From: Prochlorococcus sp. MIT 1300
GTDB lineage: Bacteria; Cyanobacteriota; Cyanobacteriia; PCC-6307; Cyanobiaceae
Reading direction: 5' to 3'
Assembly: GCF_034092375.1 (NCBI RefSeq)
Contig: NZ_CP139302.1
Coordinates: 806,001-870,000, forward strand
Length of the DNA stretch: 64,000 nucleotides
The notes beneath the pieces are model-generated. The model worked only from the letters and a program-made list of their open reading frames with translations, was not told the origin of the DNA and did no database searches. Positions 47,105 through 56,677 of the stretch are shown one piece after another; within the stretch, counting starts at the first letter, position 1; each line of letters opens with the position of its first letter. A program made the position numbers and the translations under genes.

Positions 47105-47685
47105 ATCGAAATCTCTCTAAAACGAGACACAACATCTGACAAAAGAAATAAACTTTCAAGTTGAAGCTCGGATGCAATCATTGCTTCAAACCCACCTTCT
47201 TGACGATCTACGATCGCGACAACTCTAGAAATTTCATAACCAAGGTTCCTGAGTTGTTTTACTGCTTTTAAGGAAGAGCCTCCACTTGTCACAACATCCT
47301 CCAAAACCGTGATTTTTGAACCTATCGGTGGCAAGGGCCCTTCAAGCCAAGCTGATGTGCCATGACCTTTGGCCTCTTTTCTAACAATCAAAGCATCAAG
47401 TGAACGGTCTTTCTGATAAGCAGTCATAGCCACACCACTTACCAAGGGGTCTGCTCCAAGAGTTAGGCCTGCCACCGCAACTGCATCATCTTCTACGTGA
47501 GACAACATCGCTTGACTGACAAGCATCAAGCCCTTGCCACTAAGGCTTACAGGCTTGCAATTAACGTAATGATTGCTCTTTCGGCCTGAAGCCAAGGTGA
47601 AGTCACCATGTTTATAGGCATTTCTTGCGAGAAGAGTAAGAAGCTCATCTAAATAGTTCTGCGGAGTTGGTGTGAAAGAGCTCAT
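47101..47685 (-). CDS. pyrE: Orotate phosphoribosyltransferase
   Basis: A 194-residue enzyme of pyrimidine synthesis joining orotate and [24 protein letters not shown] is the typical early segment and [20 protein letters not shown] the PRPP-binding loop. [20 protein letters not shown] includes the catalytic lysine loop. The ATG at 47685 is clear. It is followed by ygfZ with a 4-base overlap and lies upstream of, and divergent from, the tRNA-Met gene. Confidence 0.95.
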   Translation of the reverse strand: MSSFTPTPQNYLDELLTLLARNAYKHGDFTLASGRKSNHYVNCKPVSLSGKGLMLVSQAMLSHVEDDAVAVAGLTLGADPLVSGVAMTAYQKDRSLDALIVRKEAKGHGTSAWLEGPLPPIGSKITVLEDVVTSGGSSLKAVKQLRNLGYEISRVVAIVDRQEGGFEAMIASELQLESLFLLSDVVSRFREISI

Positions 47686-47796
47686 CGGGGCTGGCGTATC
47701 AAAAGGGCATTAACTAGTTTGGTTTTCATAGTCTGTACGTATTATTCCTGCAAAGGTCTTACCTCAGAACAAAGACCATTAACAAGACCATTCAAA

Positions 47797-47869
47797 GGGG
47801 GTCTAGCAATCTGGTGAATGCAGCGAACTCATAATTCGCCTAAGGCGAGTTCGATCCTCGCGACCCCCA
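47797..47869 (+). tRNA. tRNA-Met (CAT), elongator type
   Basis: A 73-base cloverleaf. The acceptor pairs are GGGGGTC (47797-47803) and GACCCCC (47862-47868) with discriminator A. The D arm holds GCAATCTGGTGAATGC, the anticodon stem is GCGAA/TTCGC around CTCATAA with anticodon CAT, and the T arm is GCGAGTTCGATCCTCGC. No CCA is encoded. The paired first acceptor position and lack of the three G-C pairs below the anticodon argue against initiator tRNA. A CAT tRNA modified to read AUA Ile is the alternative. Confidence 0.93.
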
Positions 47870-47882
47870 TTCAAGATCTTTA

Positions 47883-49196
47883 ATGCAACTCCTGGTTCTC
47901 GCAGCTCTCATCGCACTACCAGCCTTCTTTGCTGCTGGAGAGGTTGCCTTACTCAGATTGCGACCTAGTCGGGTTCAAAGACTGGTTGAGGAAGGTAAGC
48001 CCGGTGCAGTAGCCATTCATCGTCTTCAAAGGCGCCTAAGGAAAGCTCTAATGGTTTCCCAACTAGGCGTAAGCCTTGCATTAATTGCTTTGGGCTGGAC
48101 TGGGCGGAGACTCTCCAAAGACCTTTGGCAAGCGAACCAAATATCAAGTCAATTTTGGGACATTTGCCTCTTTATCACTCTTGTTCTGCTCGCGACGTTT
48201 CTTTCGGGGCTCCTCCCAAAAGCTTTGGTTTTAAACCGGCCAGAAACATCCGCATTAAGACTTGCCCCCTTAATTGAAGCCGTAATGAGATCTCTAGCGC
48301 CTCTACTTGGGTTTCTAGAATCTGTTACATCCCTTTTTCTACGCCTTCTTGGCCTAACCACAAAATGGGATTCACTAGTACCAGCCTTATCAGCAGAAGA
48401 ACTAGAGACACTTATTGAGACTGGTGGGGTAACAGGCTTAAAACCAGATGAACGCAACATTTTGGAAGGAGTTTTTGCACTAAGAGATACCCAAGTAAGG
48501 GAAGTAATGGTCCCCAGATCAGGCATGGTGACCCTCCCCTTAGAAGTTACCTTTTCTGAATTGATGAAAGCCGTTCACAAAACTCGCCATGCTCGCTTTC
48601 TAGTAATCGGCAGCTCCCTTGATGATGTGAGGGGAGTCATTGATTTACGAGAGCTTGCTGAACCCATCTCTAGAGGTGCTATGCAAGCAGATACGCCTCT
48701 CGCTCCATATCTCCTAGCCGCCCGAAGAGTCCTTGAGACAAGCACTCTTGCAGAGCTCTTACCAATAATTAAAAGCGGCCAACCCTTACTTTTAGTAGTT
48801 GATGAACATGGCGGAACCGAAGGGCTTGTAACTGCTGCAGACTTAACTGGGCAAATTGTTGGTGATGAAATACAAGCCGAAAAGAAAGAACCCGAACTGC
48901 AACAAATCGACGGGAAACCCGAGGAATGGCTTGCAGCTGGAGAACTTGAAATAATTGAACTAAACCGACAGCTAAACTTAGAGTTACCTGAGGCCGAAAA
49001 TCATCACACTCTTGCTGGCTTCCTGCTAGAGAATTTTCAACACATACCTTCGGTAGGAGAACAACTGAAATACCAAAGTCTCTTATTTGAAGTGGCCGAA
49101 ATGAAAGGGCCCAGAATTAGCCAAGTAAGACTAATAGCGCCTAATTACAATACTGAAGACGACTCATCAACGATAATCAACTCCGAACAAGCATGA
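47883..49196 (+). CDS. CNNM/CorC-family transporter-associated protein (DUF21 and CBS domains)
   Basis: A 437-residue integral membrane protein. An N-terminal DUF21-type region has about three hydrophobic spans (LLVLAALIALPAFFAAGEVA at the front, SQLGVSLALIALGW, LFITLVLLATFLSGLLP). A CBS-domain pair follows (REVMVPRSGMVTLP, then LLLVVDEHGGTEGLVTAADL) and a CorC/HlyC-type domain closes it (HHTLAGFLLENFQHIPSVGE). Family members are linked to divalent cation movement, such as magnesium, but some are annotated as hemolysins with little basis. It begins 13 bases after the tRNA-Met gene and overlaps the next gene by 4 bases. Confidence 0.88.
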   Translation: MQLLVLAALIALPAFFAAGEVALLRLRPSRVQRLVEEGKPGAVAIHRLQRRLRKALMVSQLGVSLALIALGWTGRRLSKDLWQANQISSQFWDICLFITLVLLATFLSGLLPKALVLNRPETSALRLAPLIEAVMRSLAPLLGFLESVTSLFLRLLGLTTKWDSLVPALSAEELETLIETGGVTGLKPDERNILEGVFALRDTQVREVMVPRSGMVTLPLEVTFSELMKAVHKTRHARFLVIGSSLDDVRGVIDLRELAEPISRGAMQADTPLAPYLLAARRVLETSTLAELLPIIKSGQPLLLVVDEHGGTEGLVTAADLTGQIVGDEIQAEKKEPELQQIDGKPEEWLAAGELEIIELNRQLNLELPEAENHHTLAGFLLENFQHIPSVGEQLKYQSLLFEVAEMKGPRISQVRLIAPNYNTEDDSSTIINSEQA

Positions 49197-50206
49197 CCTC
49201 TATGACCGACCCAATGGTTCCGGTGAAGGTCGGGGTAATTGGCATAGGCAATATGGGCTGGCATCACGCTCGAGTCCTTAGCTTGCTTAAAGATGCAGAA
49301 TTAGTTGGCGTTGCAGATCCAGACCAAGAACGTGGATCACTAGCCACTGAACAATTTGGATGCCAGTGGTTCAACGACTATCACAATTTGCTGAAAGAAG
49401 TCGAAGCAGTATGTATTGCAGTCCCAACACTTCTTCACCATCAAGTCGGGTTGGCCTGCCTTCAGTCAGGCCTTCACGTATTAATTGAAAAACCCATTGC
49501 AGCTAGTCAAGATGAAGCATCCGCGCTCATCTCAGCAGCCAATAAAGCAGGCAGACTTCTACAAGTAGGGCATATAGAACGATTTAACCCTGCATTTCGT
49601 GAACTCATCAAAGTCGTGGCCAATGAAGAAGTGGTGGTATTAGAAGCACGTCGACATAGCCCTCATGCGGAACGAGCAAATGATGTTTCAGTAGTTCTTG
49701 ATCTAATGATTCACGATATCGACCTAGTTCTGGAACTTGCAAATGCACCAGTTGTTCGTCTAGCAGCAGCTGGAGGGCGCAGCTCCGCAGGCCCCATTGA
49801 CTATGTCAATGCAACCCTTGGTTTCAGCAATGGAGTGGTTGCCAGTCTGACTGCCAGCAAAATGAGTCATAGAAAAATAAGAAGCCTAAGTGCACATTGC
49901 CGGGGAAGTCTTGTAGAAACAGACTTTTTAAATCACAACCTTCATATTCACCGGAGAGCCCACGAATGGTATTCAGCTGATCATGGGGAATTGCTTTATC
50001 GCAATGATGGTTTTATTGAGGAAGTAAGTACCACTTCAATTGAGCCTCTATATGCAGAACTAGAGCATTTCCTTCAATGTGTTCGTGGTAGAGAAAAGCC
50101 AGCTGTAGATGGACAGCAGGCTTCCAGAGCTCTAAGACTCGCTGATCTAATAGAACATGCCGTAGAAAAGCCTGGACAAGGAATTGAATTAAACGAATCA
50201 ATTTGA
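49193..50206 (+). CDS. Gfo/Idh/MocA-family oxidoreductase
   Basis: A 337-residue NAD(P)-dependent oxidoreductase. The N-terminal Rossmann fold reads VGVIGIGNMGWHHARVL, the HVLIEKPIAAS motif carries the catalytic Lys of the family, and VGHIERFNPAFREL with LDLMIHDIDLVLEL fits the sugar-dehydrogenase group. The substrate could be a nucleotide sugar, which would suit the envelope genes here, but the sequence does not decide this. It starts within the ATGA overlap of the CNNM gene; a second ATG lies two codons on. A strong inverted repeat follows. Confidence 0.86.
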   Translation: MTSMTDPMVPVKVGVIGIGNMGWHHARVLSLLKDAELVGVADPDQERGSLATEQFGCQWFNDYHNLLKEVEAVCIAVPTLLHHQVGLACLQSGLHVLIEKPIAASQDEASALISAANKAGRLLQVGHIERFNPAFRELIKVVANEEVVVLEARRHSPHAERANDVSVVLDLMIHDIDLVLELANAPVVRLAAAGGRSSAGPIDYVNATLGFSNGVVASLTASKMSHRKIRSLSAHCRGSLVETDFLNHNLHIHRRAHEWYSADHGELLYRNDGFIEEVSTTSIEPLYAELEHFLQCVRGREKPAVDGQQASRALRLADLIEHAVEKPGQGIELNESI

Positions 50207-50232
50207 CCAAAGTGGTCAGCTTCAAAACAGCT

Positions 50233-50279
50233 ATCCAGCAAAAAACAACCCTTTAATAAAGGGATGTTTTTTGCTGGAT
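50233..50279. terminator. Long inverted repeat, probable bidirectional terminator
   Basis: Arms 50233-50254 and 50258-50279 pair over 22 bases with one mismatch and a 3-base loop (AAT). Each arm contains a six-base A or T run (CAAAAAAC / GTTTTTTG), so on either strand a short CCCTTT/AAAGGG hairpin is followed by a T run. It separates the plus-strand oxidoreductase from minus-strand psbK, consistent with termination in both directions. Confidence 0.8.
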
Positions 50280-50359
50280 CAGGATCACCAATTACTTGTC
50301 GTACCTGATGGTTGGCTTAAAAGAGAGTGTTGCGAAGGAACTTCTCTTCAGCAGATGCT

Positions 50360-50503
50360 TTATCTAAAGCCAACTGCTGCTTGCCACACAAACACAAGTA
50401 GGAAAAAGAACAGTGGGATGAGGGGCAACACATCCACGGTGGGAGCAAAGGCCTGGTATGCCTCTGGAAGTTGAGCCAACAAGTCAAGTGTCAATGCTGC
50501 CAT
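50360..50503 (-). CDS. psbK: Photosystem II protein K
   Basis: A 47-residue small photosystem II subunit read from the minus strand. It begins [20 protein letters not shown] and continues with the conserved [20 protein letters not shown] membrane span to QAAVGFR. The N-terminal 8-10 residues are normally cleaved. PsbK stabilises PSII near the CP43 side. It lies 30 bases downstream of tgt on the same strand, a common cyanobacterial neighbourhood. Confidence 0.95.
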   Translation of the reverse strand: MAALTLDLLAQLPEAYQAFAPTVDVLPLIPLFFFLLVFVWQAAVGFR

Positions 50504-50533
50504 CCCTGAGAATTAATGGACGTTTTAAGGACG

Positions 50534-51652
50534 CTACCACGTGTGACGAGCTGGTGAGTCGGTATTCCAGGGAGCGAAATCCTCTGAAAAACAACCTTCA
50601 GCAATAGCTTTTGCCATTGCTGAAGTAAATCTGATGAGATGACTAATGTTGTGAATACTCAACAAACTCAGTCCTAATAGCTCATCACTACGAATCAAAT
50701 GGTGCAAATAAGCCCTCGAATGATGTTTACAAGCTTCACAAAAACAACTTTTATCTAATGGCCGGTGGTCGTTACGAAAACGAGCATTTCTTAAATTCCA
50801 CCTTTCCCCAGCCACTAATGCCGTTCCATGACGCCCTAAACGTGTCGGCAAAACACAATCAAAAAGGTCTATTCCATTAGCAACGGCTAAAGCCATTTCT
50901 GGAAGGGTTCCTATACCCATGAGATATCGCGGCCGGTCCTCTGGAAGAAGAGGCAAAACTTGCTTCACAATTCTGTGCATATCTTCAACAGGCTCGCCAA
51001 CACTCACCCCGCCAATGGCAATGCCTGGCAAATCAAAACTGCAAATTTGTTTAGCACTCAACTCTCTCAGGCTAGGAAAGCATCCGCCTTGAACTATCCC
51101 GAACAAAGCTTGGTCTTTCCGCGAGTGAACCTTCACACATCTTTCAAGCCAATTATTAGTTCTTCTACAAGCTTCTTCCACATCATTCTGAGTTGAGGGA
51201 TATGGGGGGCATTGATCAAAAGCCATTACGACATCAGCGCCTAATGACATCTGAATTTCAATCGCCTTTTCCGGGGTGAGTTCAATTTGACTTCCATTAC
51301 GTGGGTTCCTAAAAGAAACACCGTGATCATCAATTTTATTGAGATCCGCAAGACTAAAAACCTGAAAACCACCTGAATCAGTAAGGATCGGGCCGTCCCA
51401 TCCCATAAAGCTATGGAGTCCACCTGCATTAGCAATCACTTCCTCGCCAGGCTGCAAATGCAAATGAAAAGTATTGGCCAAAACCATTTGAGCACCAGTA
51501 CCAGCTAATTGCGATGGAGTTACCCCTTTCACTGTTCCCAGGGTCCCCACGGGCATAAAGCGAGGAGTCATCACCACTCCATGTGGAGTTTCAAAAGAAC
51601 CAATTCTTGCTTTGGTCTTTGAACAACTAGCCTTGATCTGAAAATCAAACAC
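50534..51652 (-). CDS. tgt: tRNA-guanine transglycosylase (queuine insertion)
   Basis: A 372-residue enzyme exchanging guanine for a queuine precursor in tRNA anticodons. [35 protein letters not shown] with the catalytic Asp, [12 protein letters not shown] and [16 protein letters not shown] are standard. The zinc site is [18 protein letters not shown] start it at GTG 51652, which gives [11 protein letters not shown] like relatives; the TTG three codons upstream is an alternative. It precedes psbK. Confidence 0.94.
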   Translation of the reverse strand: MFDFQIKASCSKTKARIGSFETPHGVVMTPRFMPVGTLGTVKGVTPSQLAGTGAQMVLANTFHLHLQPGEEVIANAGGLHSFMGWDGPILTDSGGFQVFSLADLNKIDDHGVSFRNPRNGSQIELTPEKAIEIQMSLGADVVMAFDQCPPYPSTQNDVEEACRRTNNWLERCVKVHSRKDQALFGIVQGGCFPSLRELSAKQICSFDLPGIAIGGVSVGEPVEDMHRIVKQVLPLLPEDRPRYLMGIGTLPEMALAVANGIDLFDCVLPTRLGRHGTALVAGERWNLRNARFRNDHRPLDKSCFCEACKHHSRAYLHHLIRSDELLGLSLLSIHNISHLIRFTSAMAKAIAEGCFSEDFAPWNTDSPARHTW

Positions 51653-51722
51653 AAGCTTCAATCAAAATTTGCACAAAAACAAACGCCTTCATGTATAGCC
51701 TGAATTTACTTTCTAAACTCTA

Positions 51723-52487
51723 GTGAGAATTTATACACCTAGATGGATTCAAGACCTGGCTGGAGCTTGGATCTTTTATTCAATTCTCCCTCCCTGGCCA
51801 TGCCCCAAGCCAAGGTTTGAGAGAATTGCAAGATTTGCACCCTTAATAGGAATAATTCTTGGTCTTTTACAATCAAGCCTTTGGCAAATTCTCAACTCCC
51901 TTAGTTGGGATATCACAGCAAAAGCAATGGCTGTATTTTCATTGGGAATATTTCTCACAGGGGGGCTCCATGTTGATGGTCTAATGGATACAGCAGATGG
52001 AATTGCTGCAGGGGAAAAGCGCTGTTTGGAAGCAATGAAAGATAGTCGAATTGGTGCTACTGGAATACAAACACTTCTATTAATAACGCTGCTACAACTT
52101 AGTGCATTAATAGAATTGGATTCAATGGCTATTTACGCAATACCAATAGCCTGCTTCTGGTCAAGGTGTGCTCCAATATATGCAATAGCAAATTTTCCAT
52201 ATCTTAGAGAAAAAAGCTATTCATCATTTCACAGTTACTACTGCCGAGGGTTTCAAGATTCAATCCCAGCAATATTACTCAGCATAGCATTATTTACAAT
52301 AATCCTATGCATAAAAAGCGAAATAGCACTTAAACTAAGTATTGGGTTTGGCCTAGGAATCATCCCTTGCTTGTTAATCCCAACTCTTTTAGGTAAAAAG
52401 CTTAATGGACACACGGGGGATTCCTATGGAGCATCTACTGTTCTTGTAGAAACATCTATTCTTCTTTTGCTTGCATTCTTGATATAG
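51723..52487 (+). CDS. cobS: Adenosylcobinamide-GDP ribazoletransferase (cobalamin synthase)
   Basis: A 254-residue polytopic membrane enzyme of the last steps of cobamide synthesis. GGLHVDGLMDTADGIAAGEK contains the conserved metal-binding Asp cluster, MKDSRIGATGIQTLLL follows, and NGHTGDSYGASTVLVETS is typical near the end. It joins adenosylcobinamide-GDP with a lower-ligand nucleoside. Prochlorococcus is known to make pseudocobalamin, so the lower base may be adenine. The start is GTG at 51723. Its 3' end overlaps the convergent histidine kinase gene by 32 bases. Confidence 0.92.
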   Translation: MRIYTPRWIQDLAGAWIFYSILPPWPCPKPRFERIARFAPLIGIILGLLQSSLWQILNSLSWDITAKAMAVFSLGIFLTGGLHVDGLMDTADGIAAGEKRCLEAMKDSRIGATGIQTLLLITLLQLSALIELDSMAIYAIPIACFWSRCAPIYAIANFPYLREKSYSSFHSYYCRGFQDSIPAILLSIALFTIILCIKSEIALKLSIGFGLGIIPCLLIPTLLGKKLNGHTGDSYGASTVLVETSILLLLAFLI

Positions 52488-53592
52488 AAAAGCGTAAGAC
52501 AAATGCATTCCCAAAAGATGGCAGAGATTTATCAATCTGTATAGGGGGGCAAATTAATTCCAACGACCCTCCAATCTCATGAGCAAGTTTGCTAGCCAAG
52601 TCAAGTCCGATTCCACTGCCAGTTTTATCAACACTTTTAGTACCTCGAATACCCCTATTAAAAATAATTTCCCTTTCCTCAAGAGGTATTGTCCCCCCAC
52701 CATCCCAGACACATAATCCATCCTCTAAAAAAGAAAGTCCAATAGAGACATTAGGCTCGCTATAACGAAACGCATTTTCAAGCAGGTTTGCAACAATTTC
52801 TGCAACAACTCCATAGCTGGCGTGGCAACATTCTTCGGACCAATAAGGCCAAGACAAAGGGCCAAACCAATCTCTACCTTGTAAAGTCGCTGTTGCTTTA
52901 CTTCGTTCCAACAAAGGTGATAACAGTTTCCTAATGCTCATTCCAGACACCTCTGGCAAAAGTGGTGGCAGCAACAAAGCCTCTGGGGATTCTTGATATT
53001 CATAAAGTCGTCGTTGACTTATTTGATCTAAAGCAGATACATATTGGTTTAATTGATCCTGCTCACTTAATAGGCCTTTAACCAAATCTCTATTTCTACT
53101 TTCTGGGCCAATTCTTTTCAGCAAAAGTTCGGCATATGTTCTTAAGGCTGCCAATGGATTTCTTAATTGGTGGACCATCACACCAATCTTTTCTCGCTGT
53201 GTATCTAACTCCTGCAGCAATCTCAATTGTTCCATTTCCAGAATCAAGCAATGTGTAAGTACACCTGCGAGAGTCTGCAAACGTTGGTCAAGTGAATCGT
53301 TCCAACTAGAAGAGGATCGTTTTTGTTCCGCCCTAAGCACACCAATCAACATTGAACCTTCCTTAAGGGGATACCAACGACGGTTTTCGGAAGGCTTCCT
53401 TAACTCTCTATCTGCTTCAACAGGGAGCAATCCCTTCTCACCAAAAGGCCATTCTCCAACCGCCTGAAGGTTTGGCGCCTGAACACCTTTGGTCTCGGCC
53501 ACATAAACCACAATTCTTTCAAGCGTTGCTTCAGACTCGAAAGAACTCAGCTGTTGCTGAACCAGATTCAAAAATCGGTCAGACAGCTGCAT
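52456..53592 (-). CDS. Two-component sensor histidine kinase, soluble, possibly Hik2-like
   Basis: A 378-residue protein without membrane spans. Residues 1-120 form a GAF-like sensor region. The phosphoacceptor is His141 in GVMVHQLRNPLAALRTYAEL, and the ATPase part shows VAEIVANLLENAFRYSE (N box), CVWDGGGTIP and TGSGIGLDLASKLAHEIGG (G boxes). The H-box resembles the Hik2/CSK lineage, which senses photosynthetic electron transport in other cyanobacteria, but this is only a motif-level comparison. No response regulator gene is adjacent. Confidence 0.87.
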   Translation of the reverse strand: MQLSDRFLNLVQQQLSSFESEATLERIVVYVAETKGVQAPNLQAVGEWPFGEKGLLPVEADRELRKPSENRRWYPLKEGSMLIGVLRAEQKRSSSSWNDSLDQRLQTLAGVLTHCLILEMEQLRLLQELDTQREKIGVMVHQLRNPLAALRTYAELLLKRIGPESRNRDLVKGLLSEQDQLNQYVSALDQISQRRLYEYQESPEALLLPPLLPEVSGMSIRKLLSPLLERSKATATLQGRDWFGPLSWPYWSEECCHASYGVVAEIVANLLENAFRYSEPNVSIGLSFLEDGLCVWDGGGTIPLEEREIIFNRGIRGTKSVDKTGSGIGLDLASKLAHEIGGSLELICPPIQIDKSLPSFGNAFVLRFSISRMQAKEE

Positions 53593-53969
53593 GGCAAATA
53601 GTTTGCTTGTGAAACGAGGAAGGAGGAGAGATCAAGTCTTGAAAAATACGAAAAAAGTCTTAAGATATTCTCATCGAAAAGCAAGAAGCTTGTCCAGACA
53701 GGCCCAAGCTCAGCATCGACAAAGCAAAAGTTGCACAAATGATGCAACCAAAGCTACAGCAGAGGTAGACAAGTCCCCTGTCTTAAGCCGATCAACGATC
53801 GGCTAAACGAGTTGAGCTTATAGGGCCTCAGCCTTGCTGTGATCACTTGTTTCTCAACGACCTATCGGGATTTAACTAACTCGCATATTCCAAGCGAGCC
53901 AAGCCTCCCGAAGATCCATTCGACTTCAGTCCTTATCCCGATCGCACTCCCAACTAGGAGTTTCCTTGA
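53593..53969. other. Intergenic region between histidine kinase and DUF3155 genes
   Basis: A gap of 377 bases between divergent genes, long for this segment. An arginine- and lysine-rich 71-codon ORF starts at 53591, overlapping the kinase start codon, but has no visible ribosome binding site and no family. Its last codons lie on an inverted repeat, AGCCGATCAACGATCGGCT (around 53786-53804), without a T run. I see no tRNA or convincing structured RNA. Confidence 0.4.
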
Positions 53970-54338
53970 ATGTCTAAGAAGCGCAAGCGCATCAGCCGTA
54001 GACGCCTGGCTGGTCAAAGGGTTCTAGCCCATGTTCCAACCTTTCACCTTGAGACTGGCGAACATAAGCCTGTAACCGCAGCAAGGAGATTTATCGCCGA
54101 GGCAGGTCTCCGCTCTCCCGCAATTCTCAATGTTCGCCGCAATGAACACACGACTGATCGTTTTTTCTGGGGTGAGAAAGGTTTGTTCAGCGCTCAATAT
54201 GCCGAGGAGAACCATTTCCTCTTCCCATCATTGAGAATCATCGTTGACTCCATTGGCGAAGACAACATGTTCCAGGGATTGGAACTAACAGCTGATGACT
54301 GGGAAGAAATTGAAGAATACGAATACGCCTTTGTATAA
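53970..54338 (+). CDS. DUF3155 family conserved cyanobacterial protein
   Basis: A 122-residue protein matching the DUF3155 family: a basic start (MSKKRKRISRRRLAGQRVLA), then GEHKPVTAARRFI, VRRNEHTTDRFFWGEKGLF and EENHFLFPSL. The C-terminus is acidic (DDWEEIEEYEYAF). The family is widespread in cyanobacteria and has no assigned function. The basic N-terminus could bind nucleic acid, but this is only charge. It stands alone with an ATG start. Confidence 0.88.
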   Translation: MSKKRKRISRRRLAGQRVLAHVPTFHLETGEHKPVTAARRFIAEAGLRSPAILNVRRNEHTTDRFFWGEKGLFSAQYAEENHFLFPSLRIIVDSIGEDNMFQGLELTADDWEEIEEYEYAFV

Positions 54339-54359
54339 ACAAAACATCCTTACCAGGAC

Positions 54360-54968
54360 TTATTCCTTCAACCAATTGGTCAATGCCAATTGAATCGAAG
54401 GTATTAAATTCACCGGGATGCAGTGCCCGCCTCCAAAATCAATCAGTTCAACACTCCTGGAGCATTTACTCAACATCTTGAGTAAATGCTTTGATGCAGA
54501 GAAAGGGACTACGTCATCTTCCCTCCCATGCAAAAGAAGAACAGATGGACATCCATGAGGTGGCTCCCATCCTGGGTGTGGATATGCACTACAACCAATA
54601 ATTCCCATCAGCGGTAGTTCGCACCCAGCGGCTAAGGCCATTGCACCGCCTTGAGAAAATCCCAACAAGAAAGTTTTCTCCAAAGGAATCTCAGGGGTTA
54701 CAAGTTCTTCAAGACGTTTCTTTAAATCACTAACGGCGATAGGAACTGCCTGCCAATCTGAAGGGAACAAGCCATACCATTGAAGTCCAACCCCCTGAGG
54801 ATGAGATTCCGGGGCATTAAGGGCTGCTAACTCAAATTCAACTGGTTGAGGTTCTAAAAGCTCCTTACCAATGCTTATTAGGTCGGTCGCATCGGCACCC
54901 CAACCATGCAACAGAACAAGTCGGTGAGTGGCTCGATCATTGTGATACTGAAGCAATTGATCTTTCAC
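54360..54968 (-). CDS. Alpha/beta hydrolase, carboxylesterase/phospholipase family
   Basis: A 202-residue serine esterase-like protein. The oxyanion-hole region is [13 protein letters not shown], the nucleophile elbow [16 protein letters not shown] with the catalytic Ser, and the acid and base of the triad lie in [15 protein letters not shown] and [10 protein letters not shown]. The fold matches small acyl-protein thioesterase or carboxylesterase enzymes of the cytoplasm. The start is GTG at 54968. The substrate is unknown. It diverges from purH. Confidence 0.88.
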   Translation of the reverse strand: MKDQLLQYHNDRATHRLVLLHGWGADATDLISIGKELLEPQPVEFELAALNAPESHPQGVGLQWYGLFPSDWQAVPIAVSDLKKRLEELVTPEIPLEKTFLLGFSQGGAMALAAGCELPLMGIIGCSAYPHPGWEPPHGCPSVLLLHGREDDVVPFSASKHLLKMLSKCSRSVELIDFGGGHCIPVNLIPSIQLALTNWLKE

Positions 54969-55029
54969 GCAATTATTTAGATACCTAGTGCTTAGGTTGG
55001 CTCAAAGGTTTCGTCTTGTCCCCTCCACC

Positions 55030-56589
55030 ATGCCACGAATAGCATTACTGAGCGTTTCCAACAAACAAGGGTTAGTTCCTCTCGCCATAGCTCTAAGTCA
55101 GGACTATGGGTTTCAACTGTTATCAAGCGGTGGGACCGCAAAAGTACTAGAAGAAGCTGGTCTTGAAGTAACTCGAGTCGCCGAACACACTGAAGCACCA
55201 GAAATTCTTCAGGGACGTGTAAAAACCCTCCATCCAAAGGTCCATGGAGGCATACTTGCAAAAAGGGATGATCCAAATCATCAAAAAGACCTTTCTGAAC
55301 AAAACATTGCTCCAATTGACTTAGTAATAGTAAATCTCTATCCATTTGAAGAAACAATAAAAGATCCAAATGTCAACTGGGAGAATGCTATTGAAAATAT
55401 AGATATTGGAGGTCCTGCAATGGTTAGAGCAGCAGCTAAAAACAATGCACATGTTTCAGTGTTGACTAGTCCAACACAATATGAACCATTCATTAATGCT
55501 TTAAAAGATGGAATTACCAGTGAAATGAGAAAGAAACTAGCTCTAGAAGCCTTTCAGCATACTGCCTCTTACGACATTGCTATAAGTAATTGGTTAGCCC
55601 AAAAACTCAAGAGTAATAAACAGAACTCGTCGTGGCTACAAGCATTTCCTCTTAAGCAGAGTTTGCGATATGGGGAGAACCCACATCAAACTGCTGCTTG
55701 GTACAGCAACACCAACGAAGGCTGGGGTGGTGCCACTCAATTACAAGGGAAAGAACTAAGCACAAACAATCTCCTAGATCTAGAAGCAGCTCTATCCACT
55801 GTCATGGAGTTTGGGTATGAAAAGGACAAACAAAGGCCCTCTATTAGCCCAGCTGCAGTAGTAATAAAACACACCAATCCCTGTGGCGTTGCAATCAGCG
55901 AAAATACTTCCAAGGCAATGTCTAAAGCCTTAGAAGCAGATCCTATTAGTGCCTTTGGCGGCATAGTTGCTATTAATCAAGAGGTCGACTCCAAAACGGC
56001 CGAAGTCATACAAAGTCTTTTCCTTGAATGTGTCGTAGCACCAAGTTTTTCCAAAGAAGCCATGAGGCTTCTTAAGGGCAAAAAAAATCTACGTTTATTA
56101 GAACTCACATCAAATGCAATTAGAAAGTCCAGCAATACTTACGTACGAAGCATCCTTGGAGGAGTGTTGGTACAAGAGCTTGATAACGATGAAATTCAAC
56201 CAGAAACCTGGAGCTTAGTGACTAAAAGAGCGCCAAGTAGGCATGAAGAAGAAGACCTAAAATTTGCCTGGAAAATTGCAAGGCACGTTCGTTCAAACGC
56301 TATCGTTGTAGCCTCTAATGGCCAAAGCTTAGGGATTGGGGCAGGGCAAATGAATAGAGTTGGCGCTGCATATTTAGCCCTTAAAGCTGCTAAGGAAAAA
56401 GCAAAAGGTGCAGTATTAGCAAGCGATGGCTTCTTACCATTTAATGATACAGTTCGCCTGGCATCTGAGCATGGAATCACAGCAATAATTCAACCAGGAG
56501 GTAGCGTTCGAGACAATGAGTCGATAGAAACTTGCAACGATCTAGATATTTCCATGATATTTACCGGAAAGAGACATTTTCTTCACTAA
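55030..56589 (+). CDS. purH: Bifunctional purine biosynthesis protein PurH
   Basis: A 519-residue enzyme with IMP cyclohydrolase at the front and AICAR transformylase behind. [19 protein letters not shown] and [18 protein letters not shown] mark the first domain; [27 protein letters not shown] and [18 protein letters not shown] mark the second. It performs the last two steps to IMP. ATG at 55030 begins the conserved sequence. A longer frame from 54988 adds 14 unconserved residues. Confidence 0.95.
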   Translation: MPRIALLSVSNKQGLVPLAIALSQDYGFQLLSSGGTAKVLEEAGLEVTRVAEHTEAPEILQGRVKTLHPKVHGGILAKRDDPNHQKDLSEQNIAPIDLVIVNLYPFEETIKDPNVNWENAIENIDIGGPAMVRAAAKNNAHVSVLTSPTQYEPFINALKDGITSEMRKKLALEAFQHTASYDIAISNWLAQKLKSNKQNSSWLQAFPLKQSLRYGENPHQTAAWYSNTNEGWGGATQLQGKELSTNNLLDLEAALSTVMEFGYEKDKQRPSISPAAVVIKHTNPCGVAISENTSKAMSKALEADPISAFGGIVAINQEVDSKTAEVIQSLFLECVVAPSFSKEAMRLLKGKKNLRLLELTSNAIRKSSNTYVRSILGGVLVQELDNDEIQPETWSLVTKRAPSRHEEEDLKFAWKIARHVRSNAIVVASNGQSLGIGAGQMNRVGAAYLALKAAKEKAKGAVLASDGFLPFNDTVRLASEHGITAIIQPGGSVRDNESIETCNDLDISMIFTGKRHFLH

Positions 56590-56677
56590 ATTGAATTTAG
56601 AGAAGAAAATGGGGAGCAGTAAATTCTTTATGTCTAAAAAGCTACATTCCACATTTAAAACAATTTAATTCAACCTA

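Noticed and set aside
53591-53806. 71-codon ORF rich in Arg/Lys between the kinase and DUF3155 genes
   Set aside because: It has no ribosome binding site, its ATG overlaps the kinase start codon on the other strand, and there is no family resemblance. Probably a chance ORF in the promoter region.
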